64,000 nt of DNA, from assembly GCA_036583965.1 (NCBI GenBank), contig JAZBQD010000006.1, positions 186,001-250,000 of the forward strand, in the 5' to 3' direction. Source of the DNA: Prunella strophiata (lineage: Eukaryota; Chordata; Aves; Passeriformes; Prunellidae). The notes beneath the pieces were generated by a model. The model was not told the DNA's origin. It made no database searches and worked only from the letters and a program-made list of their open reading frames with translations. Below are positions 42,192 to 56,789 of this stretch, piece after piece. Every line of letters starts with the position of its first letter. Position 1 is the first letter of the stretch. A program made the translations under genes and the position numbers.

Positions 42192-43636
42192 CTGCTGAGC
42201 TGCTGGTGGCCCTGGTGGCCACCATGGGCAAGGTGGTGGGCCTCCTGACTGGGCAACACAGGGATGTGCGGCAGTACGGTCCCCAAAGTTGTATTGACGC
42301 TAAATAGTATTTAGTTGGTAATTATTTTTGCACGGGTGTTTGAGTCATTTGACACTGTTATAATCGGTGTAGGGTAAAATTATAACCCTATAATATACAC
42401 ATATTTGGTCCCTTTTCCTCTTGCCCCCCCCCCCCCACCAGGACCATGGTGGGCAGTGGTTAATCCTGGCTTCACCATACTCCACCCTGTCCCCACTTGT
42501 ATTCCATTGGCTGTGGTCCCCTTCCTCCGCCCCCTTCTGCCTGACCTTAAAAAAACCAAAAAACCCTAAAAAACGAAAACCCCCTGCCCGGTGAGGTAAC
42601 TCTCTTTTCACCTGGAAGCTTTGTGGCTTAATCTGGTAACTCACTACCAAGGAAATAAAGTAGGACTTGTTCCCGAGAGGAAAAGACGCTTTCGTCCCTT
42701 ACTTTTGTCTCAGGTAAGAGATCAGAGCTAAGGGTCATAATAGCGGAGTAGACTCCCAAAGTTCCTGCATGCTGAGGAGATTCACCTCGAGACTCTGTGA
42801 CACCATGACCATTGGTGGTGTTTGTCACCTCCTTGGGCCACCATGGTGCCACATCCCTGCGGCCAGGCCCTGCCGCCCTGGGGGCCACCCCAGGGGCCAC
42901 CTGGATGATGTGAGGCCACAGCCAGCAACTGGGAGAAGTTGGTGGCCATGCTCATAGAGCACTTGGAAGAGCTGACCTCAGAGGCCGCTGCAGATCGGTG
43001 ACGCCTGCTGGGATGCTGCCCCTGCCCAGGCCAGGGAACCTGTGGTATGAGGCCACCTTCTGGGAGACAGCTTGGGACAAACCTGGACCGGCACGCGAAG
43101 CATGTGGCTACCGTGGCTCTGGACCAGGGAAGAGGGGTGGCCTGGCTAGGAGGTCACCGCAAGATGCCCAGGTGGTGGCGGCCACCAGCAAGGAGAAGGA
43201 GGCTACCAGTGAGGCCATGGACGAGGCCATGGTGGCCACCAGCCGGGTGAGGGTGGCCACAAGGAAGGCACACTGGGCGCTTGGTGGCTCTGGGGCAACT
43301 GAAGCGATTGGTGGATGCATGTGGCAAAGCCATCAAGTTCACATGGGACATGGATTACCGGCTCGGGGACATCGAGGACACCCTGAAGTGGACAAATGAG
43401 GTGTTCCCTGATGTTGACAAGGACTTGGTGGCCAAAGTGGCCAAGGCCAAGCAGCTGCGGGAGGCCAGCACCCACCTGTTCATGAGTCACCTGCTGGGGC
43501 ACTGTGGGACATCCACGCCCTCCTCTTGAGTCCCTGTGGTGGCTCAGGTGGCCCCGGTGGCCCTGGTAGCTTCGCAGTGGCTGAGTGGTACCAAAAAGCC
43601 ATCGAGCACATCCCAAGGCTGCTGCAGGGACAGTGA
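42192..43636 (+). pseudogene. Terminal exon of dead orphan gene copy, split by an LTR
   Basis: G-rich family intron (41560-42191) leads to an AG and CTGCTGAGCTGCTGG, matching the start of exon 6. The exon is interrupted at 42290 and resumes at 42759 with TTCACCTCGAGACTC. Family pieces follow in several frames (PQDAQVVAATSKEKE, then LKRLVDACGKAIKF and VFPDVDKDLVAKV), so multiple indels are present. It ends at the homologous GGACAGTGA (43634-43636 = TGA). Confidence 0.7.
42290..42758 (+). mobile_element. Solo LTR inserted in the terminal exon
   Basis: It starts TGTATTGACGC, has AATAAA at 42654-42659, and is bracketed by CCCAAAGT on both sides (42282-42289 and 42755-42762). If the LTR ends in CA the true target duplication is AAGT. 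The interrupted exon sequence is continuous in the intact copies. Confidence 0.75.
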
Positions 43637-43656
43637 TGTCACAGCTGTGACATCAT
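43633..43656 (+). promoter_or_regulatory. Near-perfect 24-bp palindrome over the stop codon
   Basis: GTGATGTCACAG followed by CTGTGACATCAT: 11 of 12 arm bases pair. The TGA stop lies inside it. A further CAGTGACATCACTG palindrome follows at 43662-43675. Confidence 0.6.
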
Positions 43657-43659
43657 GGG

Positions 43660-44923
<1,264 letters not shown>

Positions 44924-45019
44924 ATTTTATTTTGTTCTCCTTGTGGTTCCATCATGTCATGTTTTCACTCTGGTGACAAGAGAAGAATTCATGAATTCTT
45001 CTTTTTTTTTGCTGTTTTG

Positions 45020-48000
45020 GCACTGGGATGTGACTGGTGACACTGAGACACAACTGGGAACACTGGGACAGGGACACTGGGATGGGACTGGGGACACTGG
45101 GATGGGACTGGGGACACTGGGATGGGACTGGTGACACTGGGACACAACTGGGAACACTGGGACAGGGACACTGGGACAGGATGGGGGACACTGGGATGGG
45201 ACTGGGTTGGTGACATTGGGCTGGTGGCACTGGGCTGGTGGCACTGGGCTGGTGGCACTGGGCTGGTGGCACTGGGACAGGGACACTGGGATGGGACTGG
45301 GTTGGTGACATTGGGCTGGTGGCACTGGGCTGGTGGCACTGGGCTGGTGGCACTGGGATGGGACTGGTTTGATGACATTGGGCTGGTGGCACTGGGACAG
45401 GGACAGTGGGACAGAACTGGGGACACTAGGATAGAACTGGGGATACTGGGATGGAACTGGGGACACTGGGACACAAATGGGAACACTGGGACAGGGACAC
45501 TGGGATGGGACTGGGGACACTGGGATGGGACTGGGGACACTGGGATGGGACTGGGGACACTGGGATGGGACTGGGGACACTGGGACACAACTGGGAACAC
45601 TGGGACAGGGACACTGGGATGGGACTGGGGACACTGGGATGGGACTGGGGACACTGGGATGGGACTGGGTTGGTGACATTGGGCTGGTGGCACTGGGCTG
45701 GTGGCACTGGGACAGGGACACTGGGATGGGACTGGGGACACTGGGACACAACTGGGAACACTGGGACAGGGACACTGGGATGGGACTGGGGACACTGGGA
45801 TGGGACTGGGGACACTGGGATGGGACTGGGTTGGTGACATTGGGCTGGTGGCACTGGGCTGGTGGCACTGGGACAGGGACACTGGGATGGGACTGGGTTG
45901 GTGACATTGGGCTGGTGGCACTGGGATGGGACTGGGGACACTGGGATGGGACTGGGGACACTGGGATGGGACTGGGGACACTGGGACACAACTGGGAACA
46001 CTGGGACAGGGACACTGGGATGGGACTGGGGACACTGGGATGGGACTGGGGACACTGGGATGGGACTGGGGACACTGGGATGGGACTGGGTTGGTGACAT
46101 TGGGCTGGTGGCACTGGGATGGGACTGGGGACACTGGGATGGGACTGGGGACACTGGGATGGGACTGGGGACACTGGGATGGGACTGGGGACACTGGGAT
46201 GGGACTGGGGACACTGGGATGGGACTGGGGACACTGGGATGGGACTGGGGACACTGGGACACAACTGGGAACACTGGGACAGGGACACTGGGATGGGACT
46301 GGGGACACTGGGACAGGATGGGGGACACTGGGATGGGACTGGGTTGGTGACATTGGGCTGGTGGCACTGGGACAGGGACACTGGGATGGGACTGGGGACA
46401 CTGGGATGGGACTGGGGACACTGGGACACAACTGGGAACACTGGGACAGGGACACTGGGATGGGACTGGGGACACTGGGACACAACTGGGAACACTGGGA
46501 CAGGGACACTGGGATGGGACTGGGGACACTGGGATGGGACTGGGGACACTGGGATGGGACTGGGGACACTGGGATGGGACTGGGGACACTGGGATGGGAC
46601 TGGGGACACTGGGACACAACTGGGAACACTGGGACAGGGACACTGGGATGGGACTGGGGACACTGGGATGGGACTGGGGACACTGGGATGGGACTGGGGA
46701 CACTGGGACACAACTGGGAACACTGGGACAGGGACACTGGGATGGGACTGGGGACACTGGGATGGGACTGGGGACACTGGGATGGGACTGGGGACACTGG
46801 GACACAACTGGGAACACTGGGACAGGGACACTGGGATGGGACTGGGGACACTGGGATGGGACTGGGGACACTGGGATGGGACTGGGGACACTGGGATGGG
46901 ACTGGGGACACTGGGATGGGACTGGGGACACTGGGACACAACTGGGAACACTGGGACAGGGACACTGGGATGGGACTGGGGACACTGGGATGGGACTGGG
47001 GACACTGGGATGGGACTGGGGACACTGGGACACAACTGGGAACACTGGGACAGGGACACTGGGATGGGACTGGGGACACTGGGATGGGACTGGGGACACT
47101 GGGACACAACTGGGAACACTGGGACAGGGACACTGGGATGGGACTGGGGACACTGGGACACAACTGGGAACACTGGGACAGGGACACTGGGATGGGACTG
47201 GGGACACTGGGATGGGACTGGGGACACTGGGATGGGACTGGGGACACTGGGATGGGACTGGGGACACTGGGACACAACTGGGAACACTGGGACAGGGACA
47301 CTGGGATGGGACTGGGGACACTGGGATGGGACTGGGGACACTGGGATGGGACTGGGGACACTGGGACACAACTGGGAACACTGGGACAGGGACACTGGGA
47401 TGGGACTGGGGACACTGGGATGGGACTGGGGACACTGGGATGGGACTGGGGACACTGGGACACAACTGGGAACACTGGGACAGGGACACTGGGATGGGAC
47501 TGGGGACACTGGGATGGGACTGGGGACACTGGGATGGGACTGGGGACACTGGGATGGGACTGGGGACACTGGGATGGGACTGGGGACACTGGGACACAAC
47601 TGGGAACACTGGGACAGGGACACTGGGATGGGACTGGGGACACTGGGACACAACTGGGAACACTGGGACAGGGACACTGGGATGGGACTGGGGACACTGG
47701 GATGGGACTGGGGACACTGGGACACAACTGGGAACACTGGGACAGGGACACTGGGATGGGACTGGGGACACTGGGATGGGACTGGGGACACTGGGATGGG
47801 ACTGGGGACACTGGGACACAACTGGGAACACTGGGACAGGGACACTGGGATGGGACTGGGGACACTGGGACACAACTGGGAACACTGGGACAGGGACACT
47901 GGGATGGGACTGGGGACACTGGGACACAACTGGGAACACTGGGACAGGGACACTGGGATGGGACTGGGGACACTGGGACACAACTGGGAACACTGGGACA

Positions 48001-48102
48001 GGGACACTGGGATGGGACTGGGGACACTGGGACACAACTGGGAACACTGGGACAGGGACACTGGGATGGGACTGGGGACACTGGGACACAACTGGGACTC
48101 CG
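45020..48102 (+). repeat. Minisatellite 2, ~3.1 kb of 15-, 20- and 55-bp units
   Basis: Modules are GGGACACTGGGATGGGACTG (20 bp), GGGACACTGGGACACAACTG (20 bp) and GGAACACTGGGACAG (15 bp), plus a TTGGTGACATTGGGCTGGTG variant limited to about 45195-46365. At the right end (about 47820-48090) the three main modules form a regular 55-bp higher-order repeat. Frames of more than 1000 codons occur on both strands and are spurious. Confidence 0.95.
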
Positions 48103-48364
48103 CTGGGATTCCTTCGGTCCGGGACGCCGTCGGGACCCCTTTTAGGACCTGCAGTGCCCCACACAGCCCGCTGGTAACCGGACACCTTCTGTTTCCCCAG
48201 AAATGTAACACTGACCTTTCCCCGCGTCCTCCTGGAGAAGATCAGTCCCTTGGGACCACGTTTTGGCCTCGTAGCCTAAGGGCTGGGTAGGGCACAGATC
48301 TCTCAACAGTAGCACTGCCTGCAACCCAGGGTGGGCGTGAGGTTGGGAAAAGGTGCCTGCAGAA

Positions 48365-49410
48365 ATGGGCATCCAATTTTCTGTGTCAGAAGAGGAAACT
48401 GTTGCAGTGTAGGAACTTCTGATTCATCATAAGAGACTCCCTATGTCAGAAGAGGCTCTCTACAGGTTTTTCAGTTGGGCAAAAATTCATGGTTTCCTCT
48501 TGGATGTGGATTCCTCCCTGGATCTGCAGGTCTGGGACTCACTGGGTCTCTGTCTCTGTGGGGACCTCGGGGGAGATGCGAATGGGCCTCAACTACTACC
48601 GATCTGGTCAATGCTTTCCAGAGCACTGAGGGGCCAGACCCCATGGGAAAGCAAATCCACCTCAGTGGGCACGTCCCAATCAGATGTGGAGGAGCGCCTC
48701 CCCCTGGGCGGGTGGCCATTGGCCTCTCTGCCACGGCCAGCCGGGGAACGGTCCTTTCACAGCCAGCCACGCTGGTTCCTTCACCCCCACACCGCGGGTG
48801 GGTGCAGCATCGGCCCCAGTGCACCCAGAGCAGCTCCCGCCTGTCTCCCTGGCGCATGCACAGGAAGGACAAAGCCTTCAGTGGCTCTGCTTCCACGGTC
48901 AGCAATTGCTCTGACCAGAGCTGCAGTCACTCCTGCCCCTTTGCCTCCACCAATGCAAGAGGGATCATTGTCTCCTCCTCCTCCTCCCCCCCGTGTGGCG
49001 TGTGGATCAGCCCCGCTGCTGGGTTCCCCCCACCCTGCGCTGCAGGAGGGTGTGGAGCCGCCTCTGTGCCAACAAGGGAGGCAGCTGGTTCTGTGACAGT
49101 GGCTGGCAGCCCCGTGCTGGAGAGCACATCCAGCCCCCCTGCATCACATCCAGCCCCCCTGCCCACAGCTGCAGCTGATTCATCAGCAGTGGTGCCCACA
49201 ACGACAGCTGGGGATGCCTCCCTGCTGGCTCTGCTGTCTACAGCCAAGCCCCACTCCCATCTGGGATGTGAGCTGTGGTGTAGCAGGCACAAGGCCTGCA
49301 AGGCCTCCCTGGCAGTCAGCAGCCTAAAGATAGGAAATGCTTTTAGTCATGGAGACTGGAAAAAAGGAGGCCCCTTTTCCGCCCTCAGATCCTTGCTTAT
49401 CTCTCTGTAA
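48365..49410 (+). pseudogene. Class II ERV gag fragment (matrix and spacer)
   Basis: It starts M-G-I-Q at 48365 (possible myristoylation), has a TAG at 48410, then reads on with LYRFFSWAKIHGFLLD, aligning with the matrix segment of proviruses 2 and 3 (FERLFLWARQQGFF). A Pro/Ser-rich spacer follows with frame changes. No capsid or nucleocapsid is present. It represents a third, divergent class II lineage. Confidence 0.6.
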
Positions 49411-49890
49411 GCATATAGGTCATATTTGTCTCGACCCTTACCATTGGATAATTTCCAAAACCCTCAAACCCTATAAAAACCCCTAGTCCTGCCCAGTTCA
49501 GCAGAAGAGCTGTCACTGATTCCCCCTTCGTGGAAGAAGCCAATACAGGACATCTCTGTGGAATCATCACACAGCCTTCTCCTCTGTCATTCCCCTGTGT
49601 GTGCTGCTGGGGCCGCGCCTTAGCAAAGCATTAAGAGCTGAAATCACTAAAGAGGTAGAATCACCCTAAGAGCTGACATCACTAAAGAGCGAGGACAATC
49701 ACCTCAGAGCTGAAATCACTAGAGTCAAACTGCTTGCTAAGGTGGCCTGTGGCTGGGAGCTGCCTGGGGGGCCCGGGCAGATGGTTGTGAACAGGACTGC
49801 GCTGTGTACCAGCCCTGATGTGGCAGCCAGCCGGGATATCCTGACACCCAGCCCCGGCCAGCATTGCCTCCCCTGTTGCCACAGGCCCCC
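49411..49890 (+). mobile_element. LTR-like promoter segment with short direct repeats
   Basis: TATAAAAA at 49472-49479 is followed by about 100 bp resembling R-U5. At 49630-49730 three copies of AGAGCTGAAATCACTA-like sequence occur at about 35-bp spacing. Boundaries are not clear. Confidence 0.4.
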
Positions 49891-49891
49891 A

Positions 49892-50228
49892 GCTGGGTAA
49901 TAATCTAGCATTGACTCCAGAAACTTGATCAATCGCTAATTGTAATACACTTATTATTCTATGCTACTTATTAAACTCATCACCCTTGCAGACAGTCCGA
50001 TATAGACAGATCCAATTGGCCAATCAAACCAAAACACCATCAGCACTGGCTATTAAGAAACCACCCTTGGTAAACAAATCTCCATAACACATTCCACATG
50101 TGCAGACAGCATGCAGCAAGTGGAGATAAGAATTGTTTCTCATTCTTTCCTTTGATCTTCTCACAGCCTTCCCCAGGACAATGCCTGGGAAAGTGTGCCT
50201 GCTGCTCTCTGTGGAGAGCTGCTGCACA
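49892..50228 (-). mobile_element. LTR, family B, inverted copy
   Basis: Minus strand starts TGTGCAGCAGCTCTC at 50228 and ends near TTACCCAGC, matching 4939-5310. It abuts the truncated LTR A at 50229. Confidence 0.65.
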
Positions 50229-50563
50229 ATCCCTAGAAAGGTTCTGGTAGCTCTTGTTCTCTGGAACCAGTGGGTAAGGGCACCTTGTTCTGTCCCAAAG
50301 CCCAGATCATATCCAGGTGGGCATGCTGAGCTCCTCCCCCCTGGGTGGAGCATCTCCCAATGGGCTGATCTCATTCTATGAGTCATGATTGGTCCTTGAA
50401 TCGCCCATCAAACAGAAATGGCTCCTGGAGGGAGTTATCTCTGAGTCAGGGCAAGGCATTGATGGGCCATCAACAGCAGATAAGGAAAAAAACTGCCTCT
50501 CCTGGTTTCCAAGAGCTCTTGAATATGGGAATAGAATACAGCTTTAGATTGGAACCTAGGACA
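50229..50563 (-). mobile_element. LTR A, 3' copy of a minimal element (truncated)
   Basis: Minus strand starts TGTCCTAGG at 50563, directly after a polypurine tract (AGAAGAGGGGTGGATTA). About 200 bp of its 3' end are missing at the junction with LTR B. Confidence 0.7.
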
Positions 50564-50784
50564 TAATCCACCCCTCTTCTATTACCATCTATACCCAAAA
50601 CCAATACCCTCTTACAAACATACATATATATAATACAGAATGAAACTTTACACACAGTTCTCCCTTAAAATTAGGTCTCCTTTAGTTACACAAGGGGTTA
50701 CCCCATCCTTCTGTATTACCCACCAAGTGTGTAACCAGGTCCTTGAGCAAAAACCTTGCTGCCCCACGTTGGGCGCCAACATTA
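50564..50784 (-). mobile_element. ~220-bp internal region of a near-empty provirus (PBS to PPT)
   Basis: On the minus strand TGGCGCCCAACGTGGGGC (50761-50778), a tRNA-Lys1,2-type primer site, is followed by about 180 bp without coding capacity and then the polypurine tract at 50564-50580. Gag, pol and env are absent. Confidence 0.75.
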
Positions 50785-51325
50785 TGCTCTGGTTTGAAAG
50801 CAAAACCTGTGAGAGACTCCAAGTCAGAAATACAATTTATATAGGAAAAAGGATAAAAAACCACAATGCCTAGCAATAGCACAAATAAAACCACTGACAG
50901 AGACAGAATACAACCTGACGCCCCTGCTAGTTAGGTGGTGGTAGCAGTCCACGATGAAATTATCTGCTGAAGAGTGTGATCCTGTAGACACAATTGGCAG
51001 CTCTTTGTCCTCTGGAAACCAGTGGGTAAGGGCTGCCTGTTTGTCCCAAAGCCCAGATCATATCTAGTGGGGCATGCTGAGCTCCTCCCCCCTGGGTGGA
51101 GCCTCTCACAATGGGCTGATCTCATTCTCTGAGCCATGATTGGTCCTTGATTGCCCACCAAACAGAAATGGCTCCATAAATGGAGGGAGTTATCTCTGAG
51201 TCATGGCAAGGCATTGATGGGCCATTAACAGGAGATCAGGAAAAACAAGAAAACACTGCTGCTCCTGGTTTCAACAGCTCTTGAGGATGGGGATAGAATA
51301 CAGCTTTAGATTGGAATCTAGGACA
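50785..51325 (-). mobile_element. LTR A, 5' copy (full length)
   Basis: It starts TGTCCTAGATTCC at 51325 and ends AACCAGAGCA, 6 nt before the primer site. 541 bp. It is the best reference copy of this LTR in the window. Confidence 0.75.
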
Positions 51326-51371
51326 CGACCATTAATTATTAATTATCTGCTGTTCATGGGCCATTAATTAT

Positions 51372-53035
<1,664 letters not shown>

Positions 53036-54879
53036 CCTGCCTATTTGACACACACCTGTTTATGTTCAAACCAAACACATTCAAAATACCCCCAAAATTA
53101 CATCAAAATACAGTAACAGACCCTGAAATTACCCCAATTCACCTCAAAATTGCACCAAAATAGCCTGAAATCCCATCAGGGACCCCAAAATTACCCCAAA
53201 ATCCAGTCAGGGATCCCAAAATTACCCCAAAATCCAGTCAGGGATCCCAAAATCAGGGCAGGGACCCCAAAATTACCTGAGAATACCCCAAAATCCAGTC
53301 AGGGATGCCAAAATTGCACCAAAATCCACCCCAAACCCCCTCAGGACCCCCCAACCCCCTCAGGACCCCAATTCTCTCTCAGATGCCCCCAAATCCCGTC
53401 ACATCCCCTCAAAGCCTCCAACCCCCTCAAAACTCCCCCAAACTCCCTCAGGACCCCCCAACCCCCTCAGGACCCCCAAAATTACCCCAAAATCCAGTCA
53501 GGGATGCCAAAATTGCACCAAAATAGCCCAAAATCTCATAAAGAACCCCAAAATTACCTGAGAATACCCCAAAATCCAGTCAGGGATCCCAAAATCAGGG
53601 CAGGGACCCCAAAATTACCTGAGAATACCCCAAAATCCAGTCAGGGATCCCAAAATCAGGGCAGGGACCCCAAAATTACCCCAAAATCCAGTCAGGGATC
53701 CCAAAATCAGGGCAGGGACCCCAAAATTACCCCAAAATCCAGTCAGGGATCCCAAAATCAGGGCAGGGACCCCAAAATTACCCCAGAAAGACCCAAGAAT
53801 ACACCAAAACCCAGTCAGGGATCCCAAAATCAGGGCAGGGACCCCAAAATTACCTGAGAATACCCCAAAATCCAGTCAGGGATCCCAAAATCAGGGCAGG
53901 GACCCCAAAATTACCGTAACACACGCCCAAAATGTAGTCAAGGACCCCAAAAATCTCCCCCAATCCTCTCAGGACCCCTCAAAATCCCCCTCCCCCAATT
54001 CCCTCAGGGATCCCAAAATTCACTCATGAGCCCAAATTCTCTCTCACAACCACCCAAAATCCCCCCCAAAGCCCCTCAAGAGCCCCCCCGGATGCCCTCA
54101 GGACCCCAGTTCTCACTCAGGACCGCCAAAAAAATCCCCCCCAGACCCCCTCAGGACCCCAATTCCTCCCTCAAGACCCCCCAAAATCCACCCCAAAACC
54201 CCCCTCAGGACTCTAAATTCTCCCTCAGATCCCCCCAAAATCCACCCCATACCCCTCAGGACCCCAATTCTCTCTCAGATGCCCCCAAAATCCATACCAA
54301 ACCCACTCAGGACCCCAATTCTCCCTCAGGAACCCCCAAACCCCTTCATGACCCCCCTCACATCCCCTCAGGACCCCCCCCCAACCCCTCTCTGATTTCC
54401 GCAAATCCCTCAGGACACCCAATTCTCTCTCAGATGCCCCCAAATCCCGTCACATCCCCTCAAAGCCTCCAACCCCCTCAAAACTCCCCAAACTCCCTCA
54501 GGACCCCCCCAAACCGCCTCACACCACCCAAACCGTCTCAGGACCCCCGAATTCTCCCTCAGGACCCCGCAAATCCCCTCAGGATCCCCCAAATCCCCTC
54601 AGGACCCCCCAACCCCCTCCTAACCGCCCCTCCCCACTTCTCGCCCGGGGTCTCGCGAGAGAAGCAGTGCCGCCATCTTGGTTGAGGGCAGTTCCGCCCG
54701 CTCCTGAGAGCGCTCCGTGTTCCCTCCTAAACCCAGCCGGGAACGGCGGAACCCGCCTGGGAACGGCGGGATGGAGCCTTAATCCCCCGGGATTCAGCCT
54801 AAACCCCCCGGGATTCAGCCTCAAAAGCGCCCAAATCCAGCCTGGAGCTTCCCATGGATTGAGGCGGTCCTGATGCGGA

Positions 54880-55047
54880 CGGGGGGGGGGGGCAGTGACG
54901 CCACCTCGCCCCGCCCCTTTCCGGCGCGTCCCGAGCCCGCTCGGGCATTTCCGTGCCCGCCGTTCCCGGGGCCGGTTCAGGGCCGGGACCGGCGCTGGTC
55001 CCGGGGGTCGTGCGCCACCGGAGAGTCCCCAGGTGTCCCCAGTGACC
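54880..55047 (+). promoter_or_regulatory. Promoter of right gene, CRE mutated
   Basis: GCAGTGACGCCACCTCGCCCC: the CRE reads TGACGCCA at 54896-54903 where the left gene has TGACGTCA. The GC box and TTTCCGG remain. Confidence 0.55.
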
Positions 55048-55061
55048 ATGGAGCTCCAAGG
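55048..55061 (+). pseudogene. First coding exon of right gene, one base short
   Basis: ATGGAGCTCCAAGG then GTGCGAC, against ATGGAGCTCCAAGAG|GTGCGAC in the left gene. Loss of one A changes the phase into exon 2. Confidence 0.5.
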
Positions 55062-55397
55062 GTGCGACGGGGGGAAGAGAGGGACAGAGGGGACGCTGGG
55101 GGGAGGAGGGGGCAGTGGGGGATGGGGGGGACACGGGGGGTGGCGGGGGGGACAGGGGGTCGCAAAGGGGACAGGAGGGAGTGGCAGGAAGGGGGGAGGT
55201 GACAGAGAGGGGAAACGGGGGGGGGAGGGGGCAGTGGGGGATGGGGGTGCACGGGGAGGGGAGGGACACGGGGGCTGGGGGGGTGCCAGAAGGAACAAGA
55301 GGCTGACAAAGGGACGGTGGGCAACGGGGACCCCGGGCCACCACAGGAGGCCACAAGTGCCACGAGGTCTCTGACACCTCCCCTATCCCCTCCACAG

Positions 55398-56427
55398 CTG
55401 TCCCCGGCCCTGCTGCAGCCGCCGATCATAGTGGTGGCCATCCTGAATGAGGTGCTGGCCACCAGAGCCAGTCTGGATGAGGACATGCTCATGTCCTCAC
55501 GCCGCTTTTACGTGAACCTGGAGGAATTCACCGATGTGCTGGCGGAATTCACCTATGTGTTCCATGTCATCCTGAGCTGGATTCATGGCAGGTGGTGGCG
55601 CAGTGGTGTCACCCCCAATGATGCTGATTATGTTGATGTTCTTCTCACCCCCCTGAGCCAGGCCCTGGCTGCCTATGAGAGCACCCGATGGACCACCTGG
55701 TTTTATGTGAAATTGGAGGTCAGTGACTGGATGGGGTCGGTGGCTTGGCTTGTGCACAGCTGGGCCTGGCTGGCCAGGAAGGCCACCAAACTCCTCAACA
55801 CCCTCAGGACAGTGGCCACTGAGGTGGCTGAAGTGGAAGCCAACACCACCGCCCGGGCCAGGGAAGCTGCAGGACGAGGCTGCCCATTATGGGACAGCTC
55901 AGGAAAATGTGATGGAACTGGGTCAGGCCACGGGTGGGGAGGAGAGGGCTGAGGAGGTGGCCAGGTATGTAGACAGGATGGACAGCGAGGTCACCCGTGA
56001 GGCAGCAACGGCCGCCATGGTGAGAAAGCAGTTGGAGGTCGCCCTGGGGCTGCTGGAACGCTTGGTGGCCATGTGTGACAAAGCCACCACCTTCCCCCGG
56101 GAGCTGCAGTGCCTGCTCAGGGAAATTGAGGCCACCCTGGAGGGAACAAATGAGGAGTCCCCCGATATCCCCGAAGACTTGGTGTCCAGGGTGGCCGTGG
56201 CTGAGCGGCTGTGGGAGGCCAATGCCCGCCTGGCCAAGAATCACCTGGTGGGGACACTTGACTACATGTTCAAGTTTTATTTCGATGGTGGTCCCGACAG
56301 CCCCAGTGCCTGTGGGGTGGCCGAGCGGTGCCTAAGAGCCACCGAGGACATCCCAAAGGTCATTCGACCCCCGGAGCGTCCCCAGAGCTTCCCTGCCGGG
56401 TCCCCAGTGAGCGTGGAGCTCCAAGAG
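55398..56427 (+). pseudogene. Internal ~1-kb exon of right gene (one +1 frameshift)
   Basis: 1030 nt between CCACAG and GTGCGA. It carries the family landmarks and, like the left copy, a MMRLADEEL-free variant with RWWRSGVTPND. An extra A near 55864 (CAGGGAAGCTGC against CAGGGAGCTGC) shifts the frame in the middle of the helical block. Confidence 0.65.
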
Positions 56428-56789
56428 GTGCGACAGGGGGAGGAGAGGGGGACAGAGGGGACACTGTGGGGGGGCAGGAGGGGACAGGAGGGAGTGGAAG
56501 GAAGGGGGGAGGTGACAGAAGGAGGGGGGAAAGTGAGGGGAGGGGGCAGTGGGGGATGGGGGTGACTCAGGGTGGGTGGGGACGCGAAAGCTGGCAGGGG
56601 GTGGCAGAACAGACAGCCCAGGGGCAAGGGGGTGGCAGGGGCTACGAGGGCAGGGGCAGGGGGTGGCAGAGGGAACAAGAGGCTGGCAAAGGGATGGAGG
56701 AGCAAAGGAGACCCCACAAGGGCACAGGGCCACCACAGGAGGCCATAAGTGCCATGAGGTCCCTGACACCTCCTCTGTCCCCTCCCCAG

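Noticed and set aside
44957..48290. Frames of over 1000 codons on both strands in minisatellite 2
   Set aside because: Several frames on both strands are open at once, as expected from a repeat without stop-forming modules.
48103..48364. Host exon between minisatellite 2 and the gag fragment
   Set aside because: A TTTCCCCAG acceptor-like site exists near 48200 but no family exon follows; the sequence leads directly into retroviral gag.
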